A stretch of 64,000 nucleotides of DNA from Homalodisca vitripennis (lineage: Eukaryota > Arthropoda > Insecta > Hemiptera > Cicadellidae). Every line of letters begins with the position of its first letter. The stretch's first letter is position 1. Where the stretch lies: contig NC_060207.1 in the NCBI RefSeq assembly GCF_021130785.1, positions 2,130,501 through 2,194,500 on the forward strand, in the 5' to 3' direction. Position numbers and translations under genes: made by a program. Under the pieces are notes generated by a model. It was not told the DNA's origin. It was given only the letters and a program-made list of their open reading frames with translations, and did not search any database. Below, piece after piece: positions 1 through 8,759 of this stretch.

Positions 1-1
1 T

Positions 2-748
2 AAATGTATGCCAATCTCTATACGAGCTGACGGCGATCCTTTTGTTTTTAAGCTACGGTTGCATACTTGTGGTGGCCAGGATGGATGCGTTTTGTGTGAT
101 TGTATTGATAGGGTGAGTGAGTATAAATACTTGGGTGTAGTTTTTGACAATCGTTTGAAGTGGTGTAATCACGTAGCTTACATGCGGAATAAACTTTGTA
201 AATTTATCTTTATATTCTGTAATCTGCGTAATATACTTACAATAGATCTTTTAAAAACTGTATACTATGCTTATGTGCAATCAATTCTTCAGTATGGTAA
301 TTTAGCATGGGGTGGCTGTTTCCAAAATAACCTTGCTCCCTTAGAAGTCGTTCAAAAAACTATTATAAAAGTAGCTCTGAAGCGAAATCGTACTTATCCA
401 ACCAATTTATTATTTGAAGAATTTAAAGTTTTTAACGTCTCGCAATTATATATCCGAACATTAATTTTGTACATTTTTCAACATCGAGATTCAATTTTCA
501 TTCACAGTAACCACAGCCATTTTACGCGTTCTTCACTTCATAACAGAATTTTTGTTCCTAGACTCGTTAAAGCCTTTAATTCAACATCATCTCACTATAT
601 TGCTCATATAATTTTCTCAAAATTACCATACTTTATAAAAAACCCAAGACCTTGCACTATTAGTACGTACAAAAAATTAGTCAATAAATGGTTAGTAGAT
701 GCTGGGCGAGATGGATTTCGTCAGTATTTTTCCTCAATCTACACCTAG
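2..748 (+). pseudogene. LINE reverse transcriptase, C-terminal part (cut by window edge)
   Basis: The frame is open from the left edge, so the first methionine at base 8 is internal and not a start. The protein is the end of a non-LTR retrotransposon ORF2, which copies the element's RNA at nicked chromosomal DNA. Near residue 40 it shows the family's post-catalytic motif YKYLGVVFDN, then a run of conserved thumb-region words (YVQSILQYGNLAWGG, VVQKTIIKVAL) and the usual basic C-terminus ending KWLVDAGRDGFRQYF. The catalytic palm with YADD lies upstream of the window. No stop or frameshift is visible in the 246 codons shown, so the piece is relatively young. It is followed by a 3' UTR and a microsatellite tail, which is the normal LINE layout. 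Clade (CR1, Jockey or relative) cannot be settled from this part. Confidence 0.85.
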
Positions 749-892
749 ATATGCTTTTTTTATGTATTAAATTTCTGTTATATTTTTGTATTACAATCAA
801 TGTTAGTCTGAGTGTTTGGTGAGTTTGTACAATCGTTTTGACTGCAGGCCAACGAGTACGTGTAGTGCGTGCATGTGTGCGTGTGCGTGATT

Positions 893-893
<1 letters not shown>

Positions 894-956
<63 letters not shown>
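894..956. repeat. (GT)n microsatellite
   Basis: About 31 nearly perfect GT dinucleotides inside the LINE 3' UTR. Confidence 0.97.
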
Positions 957-960
<4 letters not shown>

Positions 961-1301
961 GGTGTGCAGTGTGTGGTCCAAGTCTCTCTCTACTTATATC
1001 GGCTAATTTTTAATTAAGTCTTTCTGATTGCTCTTTTTTATGTAAGTTACAAGTTTTTATAAATTAAATTTTTAAGTCTTCAAATTATATTTTCTAAATA
1101 AGTATATTCCTTTCAAATTTTAGATTATTTATTAACTGAATTTGCTCATGTATTCCATGCTCTGGCCTTGTATGGTTTATTTTAGAGGTTAAATCTTCAT
1201 TTCTCATTTGTTAATGAAAATGTTTTTATTAATGACAATTCATTTCCTTATTTTAATTTAAGTTTTTTGTGTTATTGGTAGTGCAGACTGAGGAACTCGT
1301 T

Positions 1302-1333
1302 TCCCCACACACAGGCTGGTGCCCATGTGGGGA
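1302..1333 (+). other. 3' UTR stem-loop
   Basis: TCCCCACA at 1302-1309 pairs perfectly with TGTGGGGA at 1326-1333 around a 16-base loop, about 60 bases before the tail. In LINEs a structured 3' end is often what the reverse transcriptase recognises; that role is inferred here. Confidence 0.55.
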
Positions 1334-1394
1334 TAATTTCCTATAAGTTTTTTGTTATGTATTATATTTAACTCTGTACATAAATTTTAGAAAT

Positions 1395-1399
1395 AAATA

Positions 1400-1462
<63 letters not shown>
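1395..1462 (+). repeat. LINE 3' tail, (ATCA)n
   Basis: AAATAAATAAATC runs into about sixteen perfect ATCA units. CR1/L2-like LINEs commonly end in short tandem repeats instead of poly(A), so this marks the 3' end of the element whose coding end is at 748. Confidence 0.8.
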
Positions 1463-1700
1463 TTGTTTCTGAGAGTTCTGGAGACATCGATTCACACCCT
1501 CAACTGATAACTTCGGAGTCTATCATCGGGCTGATTCTAGTGGTGTATGGAATCACGCGCCTCTGCAGCTCACGCTACACACACTTGCTACTATGTAATG
1601 TTTGTCTTAATTGGTTTTGTTCTGTTATATGTGATAGTTTATTGTAGTTTAAGGGGAGTTGAACGGTCCATAAGGCCCAATGTTAAAATAAGGTAACTTT

Positions 1701-2000
1701 ATGTACCTTTTTCTCAGAACTCATAAAAGTTAGGAAGTTGAAATTTTTACAGAAGGTGTAGGATTTAATATTGTATTTATACCTCTTAAATCTTTGTAAA
1801 ATAATTGATACAACTAAAGAAAAAAATTTTTATATTTGTGTTATTTTTTATTTTTATATTTTAAGATAAAATATTTTTCTAAATATTTATTTATTGATAA
1901 AATTTGATAAAACTAGAGCTACATACTTCTAAAAGGCTACTTTATAACCAGTAAAAATTTCATGTGTGTTGTATTTATAGTTTCTGAGAAAAAGGTACAT
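1701..2000. repeat. Inverted pair in Mutator 3' region
   Basis: ATGTACCTTTTTCTCAGAA at 1701-1719 has an exact 19-bp complement at 1982-2000, 262 bp apart, between the transposase stop and the terminal repeat. The same pair, almost identically spaced, exists in the second Mutator copy at 47784-48079. Confidence 0.85.
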
Positions 2001-2074
2001 ATATATTAAAAACCGGTAATTTTCAAAAACAGCGGAAAACAAAAAATCAAAATAATTATAAGTTTATATTACCT

Positions 2075-3350
2075 TTAGAAGCCTCCAGGACAGTAGCTAC
2101 CATCCATTTCCTCTTCCTCACCTAATAACTGTCTCCTTTTCTTTATTCTTGCTTCCTTAGTCATTGACTCTGCTTTCAGATCTGCCTTCCTCATCCTGAC
2201 TTCATCGAGGCTCTTCAATGTGCTTACGGTGTATTTGCCACAGTCTTTTATTCCTAACTCCTTTAAAACCTTGATCCTTCCAATGTTACCTTCATTGAAT
2301 GTTAGAACAGCATCATGAACACCTAATACAAGAGTCTCTCTTCCAACAAACACATTTTTGGGGATTCGGTTCCACACTACATTGTTGAAAGATTCGTTCA
2401 CGTTCTGGGTTTTACCGTGAAGACATTTTTTAGTAGATCTAATCTTGACAAATCTCTGTATGTAGGTTTTATTGCTGTCAATACAGCTTGAGGTAGAGAA
2501 TGTTTGTGATTGTAGGTAATTTCTTCTTCATTTACTTCTGCTAACCTGTATTTGCACCAGGTGTTAGGAGGCGGAGGGCAAAGTTGATGCGATGGTTTCT
2601 CATTTGTTGACAACTTATGAAAATAAGTTGCCCATACTGCTCTATGCATAGCGGTCAAGTCATTGCAGTTATCCCTTATATTTTTACCATAAAAGGCCTG
2701 CAGTTCATCAATTACTTTATCAGTCAAACGACCTGGTCCTTTCAATGGTTTTCCATCTTCAAGTGGGGTGCTACCAAGTTGCTGCTTCAGTTTTCTTAGT
2801 CTAGAACCCATACGCTTTCCCACGTGCCCAACGCATTCTAATTTTTTTATCGGTTTGCTGTATGGATTTATTTAATTTACAGCATTCAATCCCTTGGAGT
2901 CACCATCACCTAAAAAGTTTATGTAGCGTGCTCCTCTTGTGACCTCTGAGCGACTCCAGATGTTGACAGCAGCTGCAACCTCCATGGCTCCGCTGCTATC
3001 GCTAAAAGTTTTTAGACAGTGCTGCTCATGGCTTTCTTTACTTGCTTCATTTTTTATTTTTGTACAACCACTACAGAACTTTGACATGACCTCCACATCA
3101 ATTACCTTACCAGTATCCATACTACAGGCTGCTCCGTAACCATTTTTTGATTTGTAACCCCTCTTCTGCCAACTTCCATCGAAAGCTACACTTATATCAG
3201 GGTCATTGTCATTTTCAATTATTGCTTCTTTAGCAGCACTTACCATAGAGTCTTCTGCAACAACCTTCAAACCTTCAGATAAAACTTTAGAGTACCTACT
3301 CCGAGCTGTGGTAGGCGGTGGAAGGTTTAGCATGGCGCATTCAACTCCCC
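2075..3350 (-). pseudogene. Mutator-like transposase (insect PF20700-type), broken
   Basis: Three minus-strand pieces make one protein. The first (to 2872) contains NLPPPTTARSRY followed by DISVAFDGSWQKRGY and GKVIDVEVMSKFCSGC, a signature I recognise from Mutator-like transposase domains common in insect genomes; the D in AFDGSW is a plausible catalytic acid. An in-frame TAA at 2872-2874 interrupts it and the frame resumes with KRMGSRLRKLK. A frameshift near 2400 then moves to the C-terminal part (NVVWNRIPKNVF, LTFNEGNIG, ending in an acidic tail and SYCPGGF). The N-terminus is absent. The C-terminal third aligns residue by residue with the copy at 44622-47725, which supports the assignment. 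Confidence 0.75.
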
Positions 3351-3356
3351 TTAAAC

Positions 3357-3735
3357 ACATTTGTAATATATTTTAGTTTGTATTTCGTGGAAATGGTTCT
3401 ATCCGTACAACAATAAACAAATTTCGTGAATGAATGTTACGAGATCGCAAAAATTGTAATTGTTTTAACGCGGTAATGAAGCTTTAGTAGCTGCACAATA
3501 GCTTCAAATTGAGCTACTTAGGAATTATAAGACTATTCGAATTACACTCGAATATCATAAGTATACACCAGCCTCGTCAACACAAAAATTGCTTTTACGT
3601 CTTGCGCGATTCCGCTCTGTCATTTTCAGTAAAACCATTTCAGCATGACAAGTGAAGACGATTTTTAGTGTCACTAGAATACAACTAAGAGTGATACCGA
3701 ACTCACACTACCTCCACCCACACATCAGTGTATAG
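3357..3735. other. No feature seen
   Basis: Unique-looking AT-rich sequence between the Mutator copy and the next repeat; no reading frame or repeat recognised. Confidence 0.5.
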
Positions 3736-3965
3736 TACTCTACTTGCCTCAGGCCCCTAAATAGAAATTCGGGGATAAAATGGTTTTAGTAATTGGTTAA
3801 TTCGGATATGAGGTTTCCAAATTTCTTGTTCACAGCTGTAAACGTTCTCGAGAATCGTGCGGGCTGTAATGTTTCGATAACGCTCAGCCAAATGATGAGT
3901 TATATATAAACAATCATAGAATTTTTTGGAAAAATTTAGTGATATCTTTGGTGATATTATTTGCC
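3736..3965. repeat. Copy of the 39-kb repeat family
   Basis: AATTCGGGGATAA, then GGTTAATTCGGATATGA, then AACGCTCAGCCAAATGATG and TATATATAAACAATCA occur here in the same order and at similar spacing as at 39165-39340. The two copies look roughly two-thirds identical by eye. No coding potential is visible. Confidence 0.6.
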
Positions 3966-4045
3966 AGGAAGTGAAAAGTAGACCGGGTCTGCACCAACGC
4001 CAGGTACACTAAAGTGTGTGTGCACCGCAGTACCACATAACACGT

Positions 4046-4046
4046 T

Positions 4047-4088
<42 letters not shown>

Positions 4089-4380
4089 ATTTTACTTCCT
4101 CTAAATGATAAAGTTTGTTCATCTTTCCGGCATCATGGACGACCGCACGAGGCGATCGCCGCGCACCAGTCCGAAGACCTCACTAAATCATTCAATCGGT
4201 TGTAGCGACGGGTGGTGTGTACAAAGGGCAGGGACGTGATCAACGCGAGCTTATGAGTCACGCTTACTGGAAATTCCTCGTTCATGGGGAAAAATTGCAA
4301 GCCCCAATCCCTAGCACGAAGGAGGTTCAACGGGTTATACGGGCCTTTCGGCCAGGGTAGACACGCTGATTCCTTCAGTG
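4046..4380 (-). pseudogene. 18S rRNA, 3'-terminal fragment
   Basis: Read on the minus strand, the block starts at CACTGAAGGAATCAGCG (4380) and ends at the canonical 18S terminus GGAAGGATCATTA (4046). It contains the conserved decoding-site segments TTGTACACACC and GTAACAAGGTTTCCGTAGG. Several bases differ from the near-universal sequence, for instance CACCCGTCGC where CGCCCGTCGC is expected, and ATAACCC for GTAACCC, so this is a decayed copy and not a working rDNA unit. The roughly 80 bases beyond the 3' end (down to about 3966) may be ITS1 but I cannot confirm that. The 5' border is abrupt and joins retroelement-like sequence. Confidence 0.9.
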
Positions 4381-4666
4381 GTGGAGTTCTAAGAGTGAAA
4401 AATAAAAAGTAATGAAAACCCTTCCAAAATACATTAACGGCTTGTATAACTTACTTAAAACGTTTTAAAAAGTTTTATTCGATTTTTTCTGGTTTTTACC
4501 GGGATTTCCAGTTGCCGACCCGATAATTATTCTGGGCGGTGAGGTGGAGCGGCCGCTTCTGGCGGTCTTAGGTATTTCCCAGAAATCAGGGTTCTTCTGT
4601 TCCGGAACCAAAGTCTGTGGAAGAGACAAATTTTAGTGATGGACGAGAGGGTCCCGGCGCGCTAGC
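4381..4666 (-). other. Spacer between RT-like fragment and 18S fragment
   Basis: Non-coding. If the adjoining coding piece is an 18S-inserted retrotransposon, this would be its 3' UTR or a deletion remnant of it. A GC-rich part (4500-4610) gives way to an AT-rich part next to the 18S border. Confidence 0.35.
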
Positions 4667-4886
4667 TTAGCCGATGATGGTCCTCTTCACCGCGATATCG
4701 AGGCCGGATGCTCCTCCTGCCCTGAGTTCTCGGATGCGTCTTCTCACTTCCTCTCCGGTGAAGGAGCTAACGGTGTTGCTTCCCTGGTGGTCAAGAGAGC
4801 TGGCGGTTTCCGTTCTCGGCAGAACTCCAGGGTCTCCTCCTTCGCAGGTGATGCCCGAGGTCTGTCCTGTTGTTTATCTTGCACAC
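4667..4886 (-). pseudogene. R2-clade-like reverse transcriptase fragment
   Basis: About 73 codons are open on the minus strand before a TAA at 4667-4669. They include TGEEVRRRIRELRAGGASG followed by LDIAVKR. That pattern matches the segment just before the reverse transcriptase palm in R2/NeSL-type and other non-LTR elements, where the usual form is a run like I-R-K-x-K-x-G-x-A-P-G-P-D-G-I. The palm itself is missing. The sequence is much more GC-rich than the surroundings, as expected for rDNA-associated or recently arrived DNA. It sits on the same strand as, and 5' of, the 18S fragment. Identity is tentative because only one motif is present. Confidence 0.4.
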
Positions 4887-5187
4887 GCCTGGTCGTGTTG
4901 GTGTCCCACGGTTAGAACGGGCACGCTCGGCTGACGTCACGAGTTGACGAGTGGCCGAACCTTTGCAGCGGTAAGTCTGAGAGAGGCCTCTGCACTACAA
5001 CGTGGATTCAAGCCCGGGTAACCGCACGTGGCTGGTCCGGGTGCCCATTTAATTCCATCCAGTAGCGACAAGTCGCCCCAGGCCCAACGTCCGCTCGTAG
5101 TACTCTTGTATTACACAACATTCCACTTGCCTTCAGTGTATCCCATGCCTTGATATCGACTTATTAAATAATTGTTTTAATAAATAA
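4887..5187. other. GC-rich continuation, then flank
   Basis: 4887-5100 remains GC-rich and is probably the 5' continuation of the retroelement-like fragment, but no motif is recognised. 5101-5187 is AT-rich flank. Confidence 0.3.
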
Positions 5188-5288
5188 CTAGATGTTACCC
5201 ACGGCTTCGCACGCAAATCTTAAGAACCGAAGTCCTTATATTACCTAGTAAAAGCAATTATGCGCGATTGGCTGCGGGTAACAGCTAG
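5188..5288. repeat. Short inverted-repeat unit with CTAG ends
   Basis: CTAGATGTTACCC at 5188 is mirrored by GGGTAACAGCTAG ending at 5288; both arms continue as imperfect GC-rich repeats. The CTAGxTGTTACCCACGGCTTCGC word resembles Helitron 3' ends seen elsewhere in the window (6486, 53700), here present in both orientations. Confidence 0.6.
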
Positions 5289-6484
5289 TTCGTCAATACA
5301 TTCTTAGTATTTTATAACGAAAACTCTTCATGTTCAATAAAATACCAATTACAACCAAATACCCACGGCTTCGCACACGATTTCCTACAGAAAAATTGGG
5401 ACATAGGAGGCATATTTCTTTTGAACGTCGTTATTAAACTTCTGAGATAAATGGTAGTCACTGAAAGATACTCCAAGCTCATGATCTATTTAAGATTTAA
5501 ATTTTAAAACAGTCTCAATATGCACCTGTGAAATAACTGGAATTTTTGTCCAATATCATGGAGATTTTTTATACAATTGAACTATATTAGACCATCGTGG
5601 ACAGGAGTCAAAAAGTCGGATTCATTAGCGCACATACAATGTAATAAATGATGGCGCTCAATGTAATTTTGAAACGAAAATAGGCATATTTTAGGTATAT
5701 ATTATTAGAGTCTAATGATTATTAGCTTCAGATGTTAAGCGAAATTGCATATGGTTTTTATTTTAGGCTTTGCGCGTGTATCACTTCTGGATCAAATTAG
5801 TTATATCTCCGATGCCATGATTGAGCTTGCTTTGTTGTCTCGATTGAGAGAATATGTACACACGGAGTTTTGAGAACCATACTTCTGTCAAAAAAAAAAA
5901 AAAAAATAAGGTTGGTTTTATAACATTCTTTATATTTGTAGCCAACATAAGATAGTAATTTTGATATCTGCATTGCTCTTCTGATCAAGCACGAGTATGG
6001 TTTATTTTAGATAAATATTGCAGTTAAAGGTGAATTTTTACGTCAAATTTGAATTGTATTATCTGGATAGTAAAGTCTATTTTTAACAGTGATTGCAGAA
6101 ACAGTTGAAACAAAATTTGCTGTTTCTCTTAAGCTTACTCTATGCTTTCAAACTATAAGTGAAAAGAAATTTAAAATAGTAATTAAATGATATAAACATA
6201 TATTTCTTTTGTCGCATTATATATGTTTACAAAGAACAGCTGATTAAATTTGAAAATGCTCTTTCACTTAATAACATATGTTTGCTGCAATGCATTTCTT
6301 ACGGGTATTTCTGTAACTTTTAGACACCAGTGGGGCGGAATCCTGAATCGGAAACGGGATACAAAGTATCCTATGTCCTTCTCCCAGTTCGTAGCCACCT
6401 CCCTACCAATTTTCAGCCAAATCGCATCAGCCGTTTTTGACTTATAAATAGTGTAACTAACACGACTTTCTTTTATATATATAA
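5188..6484 (-). mobile_element. Helitron, non-autonomous copy
   Basis: The right part (6040-6480) is nearly identical to 8310-8757, which is the 5' end of the adjacent helicase-bearing Helitron. Reading minus, the 5' end begins TATATATATAAAAGAAAGTC and the 3' end terminates at CTAG next to T (A-CTAG on plus, 5187-5191), fitting Helitron insertion between A and T. The expected terminal TC is not preserved. There is no coding sequence of its own; the plus-strand frame at 6250-6447 is an accident that recurs in the sister copy. Confidence 0.65.
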
Positions 6485-6485
6485 A

Positions 6486-8758
6486 CTAGCTGACCCGGCA
6501 AACTTTGTCCCGCCTTAAAGGCAATATCACATGATCACATTTTTTACTTTTTAAATTAGGATAATTGTAAATAAAAAAAATTAATTATTCAATGTTTCTA
6601 TATTTGCCATTTATTGTAGCACCTTGTGATAAACTACATTTTTTGTTTTTTTATTAGGCGCGAAAACAAATAACGCGGATGGTCTTCCGACCCGTGGACA
6701 TGCCACATTTAATTGGCCATGGGATAAACATGGATGTTTGAGATTAAGACCACAAACTTTCAACGATTGGCCTTGTGACCTATTTACAGTCATGACGGAT
6801 CGGAAATTGAAACCGTTTAAGATCAAATGGCATGTCGGGTGGGATCATCGGGATCCTCGGAATGAGAATTTCCTCAACTTTGAGTATTGTGGTGTAAATC
6901 AAATTGTTCATCAATTTACTTACCACCAAACTTGTTCCGTTGCACAGTTTTGGTTGGTATAAGTTTCGAAGCATGATTACTACACAACCAATATTTAGTT
7001 GTAAATTGTGCCAGGTACATCCAAGGAGTTTAAACATTCAATTGGATAGTTGGTGGCATCATCTTCATTTGTTACACAGTCAACAGATTTGAAAGAATGC
7101 AGTGTACCAATGATCTTATTCTGAATTATGTAGTTTAAGTCATCTACATCTTTATTCTTAGCTGCCAAAATTGTTCGCTCACTCAACCATTCATTATTTT
7201 TGAGGTCAGTAATGATGTTTGGGAATAATTTGTTGATGAGTTCGTCTTTCGATGAGACAAAGTTACAGATATTCCGAGGAAAATCAATCCGCTCGATTCG
7301 TCGACAGGTACTCGACCATTACCGATAGTCAACAATTACTCAGAGAAATCTTCAGCAGATGTATCGTTCAGCAATGCAACTCTCATGTTTGTTGTTTCCA
7401 GCTGAAGTTTCCTAACATAGCGCCATAGATTCGATGATTTGAGGCAAGCGTTTATTCTGTCGGCAGCAGTCGATCTGGGAATTACTGGCAATGTTTGGCG
7501 GAAATCGCCAGACAGTAAAATAGTTGCGCCTCCAAAACATTTTGAGTCATTACGTAGATTTTGCATTGTTAGGTTAACTGCTTCCAATGCACGTTTATGC
7601 GCTATTGTGCATTCGTCCCAGATGATGATCTTCGATTCTGATAAAACTTTCGCCATAGCGGAGCGCTTTGTAATGTTGCACGTTGGTTCTTCAATATATT
7701 GAAGATTTAACGGCAATTTTAATGCAGAATGTGCCGTACGACATCCTTCTAGCAATGTGGCTGCTATTCCAGAAGAAGCAACTGAAACTGCAATGTTGGA
7801 TCTTGCACGAACAGTGGCTAAAACTACTGACATGAGGAATGTCTTACCAGTTCCACCATGTAAATATAAACCACCGTTTCCATCATCAATTGCCTTCATT
7901 AATGTATCATAAACTTCCTTTTGTTGGGGGTTCATCAGGGGCACATTTGTTTGAACTACTAAATCTAATTCCTGGTGATCATATTTACGTTCCCATTCCA
8001 ATTCTCGATTAAATGCGACATTCATTTTACGATTTAGCGCTGGCATTCCTAACCTGACTAATAAACTACCACACATGAGATAACTCATGTCTTCGATCAA
8101 GAGCAAGGCCCGATTATGTATCTTCTCATTCATTTCGAGATCGTAATTTATTGAACTGACACGAATTTGATGTAAAATATCTTTTGCCATATTATCCTTG
8201 CATTTGTGCCACAGGATAGATGGGTTCGATGGAAAGCTTGTCGAAATGATGATAGCAAATAATGTACGTATCTGACTTGGAGATGCAGAGATAACTGCTT
8301 TGAATTGTAAAAAATTAAAATTTGATTTGTATTATCTCGATAGTAAAGTATATGCTTAACAGTGATTGCAGAAACAGTTGAAACAAAATTTGCTGTTTCT
8401 CTTAAGCTTACTCTATGCTTTAAAACTATAAATGTAAAGAAATTTAAAATGGTAATTAAATGATATAAACATATATTTCTTTTGTTGCATTATATATGTT
8501 TACAAAGAACAGCTGATTCAATTTGAAAAGGCCCTTTCACTTAATAACATATGTTTGCTGTAATGCATTTCTTACGGGTATTTCCGTAACTTTTAGAGAC
8601 CAGTGGGGCGGAATACTGAATCGGGAACGGGATAAAAAGTATCCTATGTTCTTATCCCAGTTCTTAGCTACCTCCCTACCAATGTTCAGCCAAATCGGAT
8701 CAGCCGTTCTTGACTTATAAATAGTGTAACTAACACGACTTTCTTTTATATATATAGA
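6486..8758 (-). mobile_element. Helitron with helicase remnant
   Basis: On the minus strand the element starts with TC (8758-8757) followed by TATATATATAAAAGAAAGTC and ends with CTAG (6489-6486), inserted between A (6485) and T (8759). These are the diagnostic ends of Helitrons, which have no target duplication. It carries the C-terminal helicase region but no HUH/Rep nuclease, so it cannot move by itself. It is head-to-tail with the non-autonomous Helitron on its left. Confidence 0.85.
6611..8310 (-). pseudogene. Helitron helicase (PIF1-like), N-truncated
   Basis: The longest open part (8190-7336, extendable upstream to about 8310) shows Walker A as GLYLHGGTGKTFLM, Walker B as IIIWDECTIAHK and motif III as LLSGDFRQTLPVI. 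Walker A has lost residues compared with the usual spaced glycine run. After a break near 7336 the protein continues through three more frames: SERTILAAKNKDVDDLN, then LRNLYQPKLCNGTSLVV and LIPRIPMIPPDMPF, then VNRSQGQSLKVCGLNL, SHGQLNVACPRVG and the terminal KNVVYHKVLQ. That is the normal order of the superfamily-1 helicase C-terminus in Helitrons, where it unwinds DNA for rolling-circle transposition. At least three frame changes make it inactive. The true stop lies only about 125 bp from the CTAG end. Confidence 0.88.
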
Positions 8759-8759
8759 T

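Larger units (their letters stand above)
749..1394 (+). other. 3' UTR of the left-edge LINE
   Basis: This non-coding stretch lies between the reverse transcriptase stop and the ATCA tail. It contains a GT microsatellite at 894-956 and a GC-rich stem-loop at 1302-1333. No other reading frame is credible here; the minus-strand poly-His/Thr frame is only the microsatellite translated. Confidence 0.7.
1647..3356 (-). mobile_element. Mutator-like DNA transposon, 5'-deleted copy
   Basis: The element is bounded by a perfect 17-bp inverted repeat, GTTTAAGGGGAGTTGAA at 1647-1663 and its complement at 3340-3356. It encloses a broken Mutator-like transposase reading right to left. The right inverted repeat runs straight into internal transposase codons, so the whole 5' part of the gene is missing while the terminal repeat is kept. 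No convincing target-site duplication remains; the flanking 9-mers share only their last five bases. A related copy lies at 44161-48117. Confidence 0.75.

Noticed and set aside
778..981. Minus-strand His/Thr repeat protein
   Set aside because: Translation of the GT microsatellite; no other support.
4133..4330. 65-residue protein on minus
   Set aside because: Lies entirely inside the 18S rRNA fragment.
4674..4934. Plus-strand 86-residue protein
   Set aside because: Antisense to the RT-like fragment; GC-rich composition keeps the frame open.
6250..6447. Small protein conserved at 6250 and 8523
   Set aside because: Conservation reflects duplicated Helitron 5' ends; the sequence is known non-coding terminal region.
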